NCBI GenBank assembly: GCA_018971905.1
Contig: JAGWZS010000118.1
Coordinates: forward strand, 1 to 5,944
Source of the DNA: Rhodospirillales bacterium
Lineage (GTDB): Bacteria; Pseudomonadota; Alphaproteobacteria; Acetobacterales; Acetobacteraceae
Direction: 5' to 3'
Length of the DNA stretch: 5,944 bases
Below, piece by piece: positions 1-5,933 of this stretch (within the stretch, counting starts at the first letter, position 1; each line of letters opens with the position of its first letter). The position numbers were made by a program, and so were the translations under genes. The notes below the pieces were generated by a model. That model saw only the letters and a program-made list of their open reading frames with translations. It had not been told where the DNA came from and ran no database searches.

Positions 1-124
1 CGCCGCCATAGGTGGCGGAGGCGCCGGAGAAAAGTTTTGACTCCGAAATCACCTGGGCGTGGACTTCAAGCCCGACCACGATTTCCCATGTGCCGGTGCG
101 GCCTTCTAGCGTGTAGCTGCTCAT
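1..124 (-). CDS. gatB: GatB, aspartyl/glutamyl-tRNA amidotransferase subunit B (N-terminal fragment)
   Basis: GatB carries the kinase-like step and tRNA binding of GatCAB. It activates the side-chain carboxylate of Glu-tRNA(Gln) or Asp-tRNA(Asn) with ATP, and ammonia from GatA then converts it to the amide. Only the first 41 codons are in the window; the gene runs off the left edge. Visible are [12 protein letters not shown] (about residues 13-24) and KLFSGAS (about 30-36), the hallmark opening of GatB, where the conserved HAQ region belongs to the catalytic cradle. The start is ATG at 124-122. It overlaps the gatA stop as ATGA and lies 10 bases after a GGAGG (complement of 135-139) inside the last gatA codons, so gatB has its own ribosome binding site as well as likely coupling to gatA. 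Identity is secure despite the truncation. Confidence 0.95.
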   Translation of the reverse strand, partial: MSSYTLEGRTGTWEIVVGLEVHAQVISESKLFSGASATYGG

Positions 125-1596
125 TTGGCGCGAACCTCCGGCAGGGCGGTGAAATTGGCGGCGGCCTCGATAGCGGCGGAAACCGCGAACACCGTTTCCT
201 CGTCAAAATGTTTGCCGATGACTTGCAGACCCAACGGCAACCCATCGGCGGAGAGCCCGGCGGGTACGCTCATCGCCGGCACACCGGCCAGCGAGGCGGG
301 CACGGTGAACACGTCGTTGAGATACATGGTGACGGGATCGTCCATCTTCTCGCCCAGGCCAAAAGCGGCGGAGGGCGCGGTGGGGGTGAGGATGGCATCC
401 ACGCGGCCGAAAGCGTCGGTGAAATCCTTCAGGATCAGGTTCCGCACCTTTTGCGCCTTCAGGTAATAGGCGTCGTAATAGCCATGGCTCAGCACATAGG
501 TGCCGATCATGATACGGCGCTTCACCTCGGCCCCGAAGCCCTCAGCGCGGGTGCGTTCGTAAAGATCGATCAGGTCCTCGCCATCCACGCGTTTGCCGTA
601 GCGCACGCCGTCATAGCGCGCGAGGTTGGAGGAGGCTTCGGCGGGCGCGACGATGTAGTACACCGGCAGGCCGTATTTGGTGTGGGGCAGGGAGATGTCG
701 ATAATCTCGGCCCCCTGCGCCTTCAGCCACTCAATGCCCTTGTCCCACAGCGCCAGAATTTCCGGGTTGGTGCCTTCCAGTCGGTACTCGGCCGGGATGC
801 CGATTTTCAACCCCCTCACGCCTCTTGTGAGGGCGGCGGTGAAATCCGGCACTTCGCGGTCGGCGGAGGTGGAGTCCTTCGCGTCGAACCCCGCCATGGC
901 GTTCAGCAGCAGGGCGTTGTCCTCCACGTTGCGGGCCATCGGGCCGGGCTGGTCCAGCGAGGAGGCAAAGGCCACCACGCCCCAGCGCGAGCAGCGCCCA
1001 TAGGTGGGCTTGATGCCGGCCAGGCCCGTGAAGGCGGCGGGCTGGCGGATGGAGCCGCCGGTATCCGTGCCCGTGGCGGCCAAAGCGATGCGCGCGGCGA
1101 CGGCGGCGGCGGAGCCACCGGAGGAGCCGCCCGGCACCAGCTTGGCGTCCGAGCCCTGGCGCTTCCAGGGGTTTTCCACCGGGCCATAGCCGGAGGTGAT
1201 GTTGGAGGAGCCCATGGCGAATTCATCCAGATTCGCCTTGCCGAGCATCACTGCACCCGCTTCCTTCAGCTTGCCGGAGACGGTGCTCTCATAAGGCGGG
1301 ATGAAGGGTTCCAGGATCGAGCTTCCCGCCGTGGTGCGCACACCCTCGGTGCAGAACAGATCCTTCATGGCGATGGGAATGCCGGTGAGCGGCGTGGCGC
1401 TGCCCTCCGCAATCCGCGCATCGGCCGCCTTGGCCTGCTCCAGCGCCAGCTCAGGCGTGGTGGTGATATAGGCGTTCAGGCGCGGGTTCAGCGCCGCCAC
1501 GGCCTCGTTATAGGCCGTGGTCAGCTCCACGGCCGAAATCTCTTTCGCTTTCAGCGCCTTGGCGGCACCGGCGATTGTATAGTCAAAAATGCTCAT
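121..1596 (-). CDS. gatA: GatA, glutamyl-tRNA(Gln)/aspartyl-tRNA(Asn) amidotransferase subunit A
   Basis: GatA is the glutaminase of cytoplasmic GatCAB. It hydrolyses glutamine and feeds ammonia through a channel to GatB, giving Gln-tRNA(Gln) and/or Asn-tRNA(Asn). The 491-residue product has the normal family length and the whole amidase signature. The catalytic Lys is K78 in IAMKDL, the cis-Ser is S158 in PGGSSGGS, and the nucleophile is S182 in [10 protein letters not shown]. The 24-residue gap between the two serines matches the family (S154/S178 in Staphylococcus aureus GatA). The start is the ATG at 1596, overlapping the gatC stop as ATGA with only a weak GGTGG just upstream, so translation is probably coupled to gatC. 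It is the middle gene of gatC-gatA-gatB. All key residues are intact. A 578-codon open frame on the opposite strand is a GC-bias artefact. Confidence 0.98.
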   Translation of the reverse strand: MSIFDYTIAGAAKALKAKEISAVELTTAYNEAVAALNPRLNAYITTTPELALEQAKAADARIAEGSATPLTGIPIAMKDLFCTEGVRTTAGSSILEPFIPPYESTVSGKLKEAGAVMLGKANLDEFAMGSSNITSGYGPVENPWKRQGSDAKLVPGGSSGGSAAAVAARIALAATGTDTGGSIRQPAAFTGLAGIKPTYGRCSRWGVVAFASSLDQPGPMARNVEDNALLLNAMAGFDAKDSTSADREVPDFTAALTRGVRGLKIGIPAEYRLEGTNPEILALWDKGIEWLKAQGAEIIDISLPHTKYGLPVYYIVAPAEASSNLARYDGVRYGKRVDGEDLIDLYERTRAEGFGAEVKRRIMIGTYVLSHGYYDAYYLKAQKVRNLILKDFTDAFGRVDAILTPTAPSAAFGLGEKMDDPVTMYLNDVFTVPASLAGVPAMSVPAGLSADGLPLGLQVIGKHFDEETVFAVSAAIEAAANFTALPEVRAK

Positions 1597-1880
1597 TCCA
1601 CCACTTTCGGCACGGCAAAGAAGTTTCCAATGCGGTCCGGCGCGTTGGCCAGGATTTTCTCCGCCATATCCCCGTCGGTGAGCTTGTCCTCACGCTGGCG
1701 CAGCGCCATTTGCGCGCCGCCGGAGAGCGGTTCCACGCCCTCCACGTTCACCTCGGCCAGTTGCTCCACATAGCCCAGAATCGCGTTCAGCTCGTTCTGG
1801 AGGGTGGAAACCTCCTCGTCATTCACCCTTATACGGGCCAGTTTCGCAATCCGGCGTACCGTTGCGGCGTCGAGCGACAT
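1593..1880 (-). CDS. gatC: GatC, aspartyl/glutamyl-tRNA amidotransferase subunit C
   Basis: GatC is the small non-catalytic subunit that wraps around the GatA-GatB interface and stabilises the complex. The 95-residue product shows the family pattern: an N-terminal helix ([12 protein letters not shown], about 8-19), a second amphipathic helix ending in [12 protein letters not shown] (about 34-45), then VEPL and a C-terminal FFAVPKVVE, which in GatC lies along GatA. I chose the ATG at 1880 because AAGGGA sits 7 bases upstream (complement of 1888-1893). A TTG six bases further out (1886) would add two residues but has worse spacing. It is the first gene of the gatCAB operon, and its stop overlaps the gatA start by 4 bases. 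It diverges from ruvX across 47 bases. Having gatCAB suggests that Gln-tRNA and/or Asn-tRNA is made indirectly, as in most alphaproteobacteria; the window does not show which. Confidence 0.96.
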   Translation of the reverse strand: MSLDAATVRRIAKLARIRVNDEEVSTLQNELNAILGYVEQLAEVNVEGVEPLSGGAQMALRQREDKLTDGDMAEKILANAPDRIGNFFAVPKVVE

Positions 1881-1898
1881 ACCCAAATCCCTTGGCTA

Positions 1899-1956
1899 AA
1901 AAATTCGGGCGGACCATACAGGCGGGCATGGCGCTCTACAACCTGTCCGAATTTTT
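1899..1956. repeat. 10-base inverted repeat across the gatC/ruvX divergent start region
   Basis: AAAAATTCGG (1899-1908) and its exact reverse complement CCGAATTTTT (1947-1956) flank a 38-base spacer. The spacer holds the candidate gatC promoter and the ruvX start codon. The left arm lies in the gatC leader and the right arm in ruvX codons 7-10. Both arms are AT-rich in an otherwise GC-rich region. It could be an operator bound by a dimer or a pair of dimers, or it could be chance. No repressor gene is nearby. Confidence 0.5.
1913..1941 (-). promoter_or_regulatory. Candidate sigma70-type promoter of the gatCAB operon
   Basis: On the minus strand, TTGTAG (complement of 1936-1941) and TATGGT (complement of 1913-1918) are separated by exactly 17 bases. 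They match the -35 and -10 consensus at 3/6 and 4/6. Transcription would begin near 1906, about 25 bases before the gatC ATG and ahead of its AAGGGA site. The -35 element lies inside the first ruvX codons. A weaker plus-strand pair for ruvX, TTGGCT (1892-1897) and CATACA (1915-1920), also spaced 17, would overlap it and give an almost leaderless ruvX mRNA. The match is by eye only. Confidence 0.35.
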
Positions 1957-2392
1957 AAGTGTACTGCCCCAGGGCGCGCGGCTCCTGGGGCTGGACCCCG
2001 GCTCCAAACGCATCGGGGTGGCGCTGTCGGACGTGAACCGGAGTGTGGCCAGCCCCTACGCCACCCTGGCGCGGACCAAGATGAAGCAGAACGCCGCCGA
2101 GCTGGCGGTGATTATCGCACGGGAAGGCGTGGGTGGGCTGATCGTCGGCCTGCCGTTGGATGAGGGGCAGACGCTCGGGCCGCGTGCCCAGGCGGCGCGG
2201 GACTGGGCGCATGGCATGAGCGAGGCCACCGGCCTGCCGGTGGCGATGGTGGATGAGAGCTATTCCACCGCCGAGACGCATGAGCGGCTGATTGCAGCCG
2301 GGATGAGCCGGGCGCGCCGCGCCGAGATTGTCGACAAGCTGGCGGCGGCGGAAATTCTGCAACGCGCGCTGGACGCGATGCGGCGGCTTTAG
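1928..2392 (+). CDS. ruvX: RuvX/YqgF family putative pre-16S rRNA nuclease / Holliday junction resolvase
   Basis: YqgF proteins have an RNase H-like fold. They are implicated in maturation of the 5' end of 16S rRNA, and by fold also in Holliday junction resolution. The 154-residue product contains LLGLDPGSKRIGVALSD (about 19-35, first acidic residue D23), IVGLPL (72-77), VDE (108-110, second acidic residue E110) and EIVDKLAAAEILQ (133-145, third acidic residue D136). The usual Asp-Glu-Asp set is therefore present. I start it at ATG 1928 because the frame upstream (from 1862) would run into gatC and lacks family residues; MALYNLSEFL plus VLPQGARLLG is a plausible alphaproteobacterial N-terminus. 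The ribosome site is weak (AGGCGG). Oddities: DES replaces the common DER motif, and DEGQT replaces the common NMDG loop after GLPL. It diverges from gatC, and the GFA gene lies 30 bases downstream. Confidence 0.93.
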   Translation: MALYNLSEFLSVLPQGARLLGLDPGSKRIGVALSDVNRSVASPYATLARTKMKQNAAELAVIIAREGVGGLIVGLPLDEGQTLGPRAQAARDWAHGMSEATGLPVAMVDESYSTAETHERLIAAGMSRARRAEIVDKLAAAEILQRALDAMRRL

Positions 2393-2422
2393 GGCAAACA
2401 GCTTCCCTGCTACCATGTGGCA

Positions 2423-2854
2423 ATGCTGAATCTTCATTGCCTCTGCGGCCAAATCCGCATCCAAACTTCAAAGCGGCCGGATTTCATCAACGAGTGCAAC
2501 TGCACTTTATGCAGCAAAGCTGGTGCACGCTGGGCCTATTTCCATCCCTCGGATGTCGTCATTGAAGGCACAACGAAAGGGTATCAGCGGGACGACAAGG
2601 AGAACCCGGCGGCGGAAATCCAGTTCTGCGCGAATTGCGGTTCAACGACGCATTTTGTTTTGACCGAGAGCGCGGTTGCGAAATTCGGAAACGTACAAAT
2701 GGGCGTGAATATGCGTCTGGCGGATGAAACGGATCTGACCGGAATAGAACTACGCTTTCCTGACGGACGCGCCTGGCTGGGCAAGGGCGGTTTTGGCTAT
2801 GCGCAGCCCGCGCAAATCATTGGCGGGCGAAATGCACAGGATCAGCCGGATTAA
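2423..2854 (+). CDS. GFA / CENP-V domain zinc-binding protein
   Basis: The 143-residue product is a single GFA-fold domain, the family of glutathione-dependent formaldehyde-activating enzyme and the CENP-V core. It has seven cysteines in the family arrangement: CxC (C6, C8), CxCxxC (C25, C27, C30) and CxxC (C69, C72, in FCANCGSTTHF). These are the usual two zinc sites. Most members have no proven substrate, so a formaldehyde or glutathione-adduct role is only a family-level suggestion. The start is unsettled: I use ATG 2423, but GTG at 2417 in the same frame adds two residues, and neither has a clear Shine-Dalgarno. It follows ruvX by 30 bases and may be read through from it. Base composition is lower in GC than its neighbours: two 60-base lines inside it (2461-2520 and 2641-2700) count 29 and 27 G+C, against 48 for one line of gatA (1081-1140). 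No rightward terminator is evident except the hairpin at 2899-2922. Confidence 0.88.
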   Translation: MLNLHCLCGQIRIQTSKRPDFINECNCTLCSKAGARWAYFHPSDVVIEGTTKGYQRDDKENPAAEIQFCANCGSTTHFVLTESAVAKFGNVQMGVNMRLADETDLTGIELRFPDGRAWLGKGGFGYAQPAQIIGGRNAQDQPD

Positions 2855-2892
2855 GCAAAAAAGCGCAAGAAACCGTTTCCAGGCGAAGACAT

Positions 2893-2922
2893 AAAAATGG
2901 CGGCGGGTGTCCCCCCGCCGCC
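2893..2922 (-). terminator. Rho-independent terminator for the leftward LLM gene
   Basis: A perfect 9-base stem, GGCGGCGGG (2899-2907) with CCCGCCGCC (2914-2922), encloses a 6-base loop. Read on the minus strand, the stem is followed at once by ATTTTTAT (complement of 2891-2898). The orientation therefore fits the LLM gene that ends at 2949, 26 bases upstream of the stem in its reading direction. Read rightward, the stem is followed by TGCTGCCTTCTG, which has no good T run, so any stop for the GFA transcript would be weaker. Confidence 0.85.
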
Positions 2923-2948
2923 TGCTGCCTTCTGTTAAAAGCGCGCCA

Positions 2949-3965
2949 TCAGATCGTGCCGAATTCTTTCGCGAGCAATTCATAAGAGCGGGTCCGCACT
3001 GCCGGATCGTATGCCGCCGTGGTGATGGCGATTTCGTCCAGCCGTAATTCCTCAGCCAATTTGCGCAACCGTTCGGCCACCTGCGGCGCCGCGCCGATAA
3101 AATTGCGCTGTTGAGAACGTGCGATCCGCTGTTTCTCATCCTCGGAAAAGTCAAATTCATCCGCTTCCTCGGGCGAGGGCAGGGGAATATAGGTTCCCCG
3201 GTTGCGCATGCCCGTGAAGGCGCCGCGAGACTTCGCCCAGTGCCGCGCTTCCTCCTCAGTCTCCGCCGCCAGGGCGAACACGGTTACGGCGGAGCGTGGT
3301 TTTACCTCGGCGGGCTGGGGCTGGCGGAACTGGGTTTGGTAGGCGTGCATGGCTTCGGCGGCACCCGCGCCGTCTGAGAAGAAATAGGCGAAGGCATAGG
3401 GCAGGCCAAACCAGGCGGCGAGTTGCGCGCCATAATTAGAGCTGCCGAGAATCCAGATTTCTGGCGCATACGGGCCGCGCGGTTCGGCAATTATGGTGCG
3501 GAATGGGTGGTCCACCGGCAACGGCTCGCCCGCCACCCAGGCCATCAAATCCCGTACCTGGGTTGGGAATCGTTCCGCCGCCTCCCGCGCATTGGGGTTT
3601 AGCGCCAGCGCGGTACGCCCATCCGACCCCGGGGCGCGGCCGAGGCCAAGATCGATCCGCCCGGGTGCGATGGCCTCCAGCACCCGGAACTGTTCCGCCA
3701 CTTTAAGTGCAGAATAATGCGGCAGCATGATGCCCGCCGCGCCCACGCGGATGCGGCTGGTACTGGCGGCGATGGCGGCGGCCAGCACCTCAGGCGCCGA
3801 ACCCGCGACAGCACCGGAGCTATGATGCTCCGAAAGCCAGTAGCGGTGATAGCCAAGCCCCTCGCAGGCTCTGGCGAGCGCGATGGATTCGCGGATGGAG
3901 ACATCCGGCGTGGCGTTGGTACGGATGGGGGATTGGTCGAGCACGGAAAGTTTCATGGCGTTCAT
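2949..3965 (-). CDS. LLM class flavin-dependent oxidoreductase, YhbW/MsnO8-like
   Basis: This is a luciferase-like TIM-barrel flavoprotein that would use reduced FMN or a related flavin. The substrate is unknown. The 338-residue product closely follows the YhbW-type layout: LSVLDQSPI near the start (6-14), GYHRYWLSEHH (38-48, the active-site His pair), GIMLPHYSALKVAEQF (78-93), PGRIDLGLGRAPGSD (101-115) and WILGSSNYGAQLAA (171-184). Length matches E. coli YhbW (about 335). There is no signal peptide or membrane segment, so it is cytoplasmic. Starts at 3989, 3965 and 3956 are all ATG in frame. I use 3965, but MKLSVLDQ from 3956 is nearly as likely, and none has a good ribosome site. The frame stays open to 4535, but that extension lies antisense to the next gene. 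It is divergent from the second LLM gene (45 bases) and ends at a clear terminator. No flavin reductase is nearby. Confidence 0.92.
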   Translation of the reverse strand: MNAMKLSVLDQSPIRTNATPDVSIRESIALARACEGLGYHRYWLSEHHSSGAVAGSAPEVLAAAIAASTSRIRVGAAGIMLPHYSALKVAEQFRVLEAIAPGRIDLGLGRAPGSDGRTALALNPNAREAAERFPTQVRDLMAWVAGEPLPVDHPFRTIIAEPRGPYAPEIWILGSSNYGAQLAAWFGLPYAFAYFFSDGAGAAEAMHAYQTQFRQPQPAEVKPRSAVTVFALAAETEEEARHWAKSRGAFTGMRNRGTYIPLPSPEEADEFDFSEDEKQRIARSQQRNFIGAAPQVAERLRKLAEELRLDEIAITTAAYDPAVRTRSYELLAKEFGTI

Positions 3966-4010
3966 ATGGGGTGCTTGCGCGGATTTCATGTTGGGAAGAT
4001 GCTTCGGCGC

Positions 4011-5033
4011 ATGAAGAAAATCGGTTTCCTGTCTTTCGGGCATTGGTCGCCCTCGCCGCAATCTGGTGCCCGTTCGGCGGCCGACGTGCTGCTGCAATCT
4101 ATTGAGCTGGCGGAGGCGGCGGAGGCTTTGGGGGCGGATGGCGCGTATTTCCGGGTGCATCATTTCGCCAGGCAGCTTGCTTCGCCTTTTCCGCTGCTTG
4201 CCGCTGTGGGAGCGCGGACCAAGCGTATCGAGATCGGCACCGGGGTGATCGATATGCGTTATGAAAACCCGCTTTACATGGCCGAGGATGCGGGAGCTGC
4301 GGATCTCATCTCCGGCGGGCGGTTGCAGCTTGGCATCAGCCGTGGCTCGCCGGAGCAGGTGATTGATGGCTGGCGGTATTTTGGATTCGAGCCCGGCGAG
4401 GGCGAAAGCGATGCAGACATGGGCCGTCGTCATGCGGAAGTGTTTTTGGGCGTATTGCGCGGGGAGGGCTTCGCCCAGCCCAACCCGCGCCCGATGTTCC
4501 CCAATCCTCCGGGGCTGTTGCGAGTGGAACCGCATTCAGCGGGGTTGCGGGAGCGCATCTGGTGGGGGGCGGGCTCTAACGCCACGGCGGTTTGGGCGGC
4601 GAAGCTGGGGTTGAACCTGCAAAGCTCAACATTAAAGGATGACGAGACGGGCGAGGCATTTCATATTCAGCAGGCCAAGCAGATCCGCGCTTATCGGGAT
4701 GCCTGGAAGGAAGCGGGGCATGAGCGCAGCCCGCGTGTCTCCGTCAGCCGCAGCATTTTTGCGCTGATGAATGACCAGGACCGGATGTATTTCGGCCGGT
4801 CCGGTAAGGAACAGGACAGCATCGGTTTCATCGACGAGAACACCCGCGCGATTTTTGGCCGCTCCTACGCTGCTGAGCCTGAGGCGCTGATCGAGCAGTT
4901 GCGTGAGGATGAGGCAATCGCCGAGGCGGATACGCTGCTGCTCACCGTGCCGAACCAGCTGGGTGTGGACTATAATGCCCATGTGATAGAGGCGATTCTG
5001 CAGCACGTAGCCCCGGCAATGGGCTGGCGCTAG
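4011..5033 (+). CDS. LLM class flavin-dependent oxidoreductase (second, distinct subfamily)
   Basis: This is a second cytoplasmic luciferase-like TIM-barrel protein, probably a flavin-dependent monooxygenase or reductase of unknown substrate. The 340-residue product opens with MKKIGFLSFGHW (1-12). It carries the active-site-like FRVHHF (47-52), IEIGTGVIDMRYENP (73-87), GGRLQLGISRGSPEQV (102-117) and a later WWGAGSN strand/loop. It differs from its leftward neighbour throughout, including SFGHW for LDQSPI and ISRGSPE for LGRAPGSD, so the two are not a recent duplication. I use ATG 4011. An in-frame ATG at 3999 adds four residues but is only 0-1 bases from the GGGAAG (3993-3998), which is 12 bases from 4011, a slightly long spacing. 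Open sequence upstream to 3717 is antisense to the other LLM gene. It converges on lipB with one base (5034) between stops and no terminator between them. Confidence 0.92.
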   Translation: MKKIGFLSFGHWSPSPQSGARSAADVLLQSIELAEAAEALGADGAYFRVHHFARQLASPFPLLAAVGARTKRIEIGTGVIDMRYENPLYMAEDAGAADLISGGRLQLGISRGSPEQVIDGWRYFGFEPGEGESDADMGRRHAEVFLGVLRGEGFAQPNPRPMFPNPPGLLRVEPHSAGLRERIWWGAGSNATAVWAAKLGLNLQSSTLKDDETGEAFHIQQAKQIRAYRDAWKEAGHERSPRVSVSRSIFALMNDQDRMYFGRSGKEQDSIGFIDENTRAIFGRSYAAEPEALIEQLREDEAIAEADTLLLTVPNQLGVDYNAHVIEAILQHVAPAMGWR

Positions 5034-5034
5034 C

Positions 5035-5685
5035 TTATCCGAAAATTTTACCCCAGTTCCGCTTCAGCGCCGCGTCCACATCCGCCATGTCGGCCTGCAC
5101 GCCCAGGGCCGCAAGACTGGTCACCCCATGCTCGGCTATGCCGCAAGGCACAATGCCAGTGAAATGGGAAAGGTCGGGGGCGACGTTCAGGGCCAGCCCG
5201 TGCCACGTTACCCAGCGTGAGACACGCACGCCAATGGCGCCAATCTTCTCTTCCCGCCCATCCGGCTGGGCGACCCAGATTCCCACGCGCCCTTCGCGGA
5301 TTTCGCCCCGCACGCCGAATTCCTTCAACGTCTCAATCGCCCAGCGCTCCAGCCCGGCCACATAGCAGCGTACATCCCGTGCCGGCACGCTGGCGTGGGG
5401 GCGGGTTAAGTCCAGCATTACATAAGCCACGCGCTGGCCAGGGCCATGATACGTCCATTGCCCGCCGCGCCCGGCCTTGAAGGTTGGAAAGCGCGTGGGG
5501 TCTTGCAAATCCTCCGCCCTGGCTGAGGTGCCCTCCGTATAAAGGGGCGGGTGCTGGACGAGCCAGACCAAATCCTCCGCCCGGCCTTCGCGGATGGAGG
5601 CGACGCGCTCTTGCATTCTGGCGACGGCGGTTTCGTAGGGGGTCAGGCCAGGTGAAACCTCCCAGTCCGTTTGATTTTCCATCAT
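5035..5685 (-). CDS. lipB: LipB, lipoyl(octanoyl) transferase
   Basis: LipB moves the octanoyl group from octanoyl-ACP to the lipoyl-domain lysine of enzymes such as pyruvate and 2-oxoglutarate dehydrogenase and GcvH. LipA then inserts sulfur. The 216-residue product has the expected order of motifs: [11 protein letters not shown] (39-51), [13 protein letters not shown] (72-84), GRVGIWV (132-138), [17 protein letters not shown] (147-163) and [10 protein letters not shown] (174-183). The catalytic pair is K147 and C181. Their 34-residue spacing equals K135/C169 in E. coli LipB. I start at ATG 5685 because AGG in ACAGG lies 7 bases upstream. An ATG ten codons further out (5715) has GGGAG 10 bases before it and is a fair alternative. 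It diverges from tRNA-Leu and runs head-on into the second LLM gene. lipA is not in the window. Confidence 0.96.
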   Translation of the reverse strand: MMENQTDWEVSPGLTPYETAVARMQERVASIREGRAEDLVWLVQHPPLYTEGTSARAEDLQDPTRFPTFKAGRGGQWTYHGPGQRVAYVMLDLTRPHASVPARDVRCYVAGLERWAIETLKEFGVRGEIREGRVGIWVAQPDGREEKIGAIGVRVSRWVTWHGLALNVAPDLSHFTGIVPCGIAEHGVTSLAALGVQADMADVDAALKRNWGKIFG

Positions 5686-5696
5686 ATATGTACCTG

Positions 5697-5725
5697 TTGC
5701 AGGCTCCGGGATCATAGTCTATAGG
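5697..5725 (+). promoter_or_regulatory. Candidate promoter of tRNA-Leu
   Basis: TTGCAG (5697-5702) and TATAGG (5720-5725) are spaced by 17 bases. The -10 matches consensus at 4/6 and the -35 at 3/6. Transcription would begin around 5732, a few bases before the mature tRNA 5' end at 5740. The stretch between the -10 and that start is G/C-rich (CTCCCGG), as is common at stringently controlled stable-RNA promoters. The -35 lies in the lipB leader. Called by eye. Confidence 0.45.
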
Positions 5726-5732
5726 CTCCCGG
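5706..5732. repeat. Short inverted and direct repeats around the tRNA-Leu -10
   Basis: CCGGGA (5706-5711) and TCCCGG (5727-5732) form a 6-base inverted repeat around a 15-base AT-rich core that contains the candidate -10. In addition GGCTCC occurs at 5702-5707 and 5724-5729, in the same orientation and 22 bases apart, about two helical turns. This may be a regulatory site shared by lipB and the tRNA, or chance in a short control region. Confidence 0.3.
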
Positions 5733-5739
5733 CCTCGAT

Positions 5740-5825
5740 GCGGTCGTGGCGGAATGGTAGACGCGCAAGCTTGAGGTGCTTGTGGGGGAAACCTCGTGGA
5801 AGTTCGAGTCTTCTCGACCGCACCA
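5740..5825 (+). tRNA. tRNA-Leu, anticodon GAG
   Basis: An 86-base class II tRNA that reads CUC and CUU leucine codons. The acceptor stem GCGGTCG (5740-5746) pairs with CGACCGC (5815-5821), followed by discriminator A and an encoded CCA (5823-5825). The D-arm has the usual GGAATGGTAGACGCG. The anticodon stem CAAGC/GCTTG encloses loop TTGAGGT, with anticodon GAG at 5773-5775. A long variable arm is present (GGGG-GAAA-CCTC region), as expected for leucine. The T-arm is GGAAG-TTCGAGT-CTTCT, with one G-T pair. Divergent from lipB across 54 bases. I see no strong hairpin terminator in the 108 bases that follow, and no integrase or repeat of the tRNA 3' end that would make it an attachment site. Confidence 0.97.
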
Positions 5826-5933
5826 ATTTATCTGTAGCCGCTGGCCTTCGGAAAACTCATGGCAGGGCAGGTTGCCTCCCCGCTTAGGTTGCGTCATGAA
5901 TCGCCCAAGCCTTTTAATGGGAGGAAGTTGGGC

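Noticed and set aside
1081..1135. GGC/GCG-rich microrepeat-like run
   Set aside because: It is fully explained by the Ala/Gly/Ser-rich amidase signature of GatA; no expanded repeat relative to the family.
37..1773. 578-codon open frame on the plus strand opposite gatB-gatA-gatC
   Set aside because: It is antisense to three clear genes. Its product is a low-complexity Gly/Ala/His/Arg/Gln-rich string with no recognisable domain, typical of GC-rich antisense frames.
1955..2471. Two minus-strand open frames (169 and 119 codons) opposite ruvX
   Set aside because: They are shadows of ruvX. They are Arg/Pro/His-rich, have no motif, and ruvX shows conserved family residues in the sense frame.
3717..4010. 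Upstream extension of the rightward LLM reading frame
   Set aside because: It is antisense to the first LLM gene. The recognisable protein begins at MKKIGFLSFGHW, and the extension has no family similarity that I can see.
3966..4535. Upstream extension of the leftward LLM reading frame
   Set aside because: It lies antisense to the second LLM gene, and its translation is Arg/His-rich with no family motif. Homologous LLM proteins begin at LSVLDQSPI.
5712..5897. 61-codon minus-strand frame covering the tRNA
   Set aside because: The CGREDSNFHEVSPTSTSSLRV-type peptide is simply the antisense translation of tRNA-Leu, a known source of false small proteins.
5889..5918. Promoter-like TTGCGT with TTTAAT ahead of the last partial gene
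   Set aside because: Spacing is 18 and the predicted start would fall on or after the ribosome site at 5919-5924, so it is a poor fit for an mRNA that needs that site.
5826..5933. Terminator or attachment site after tRNA-Leu
   Set aside because: There are only short 4-base stems (such as GGCA-GGT-TGCC) without a T run. No second copy of the tRNA 3' end and no integrase is present in the window.
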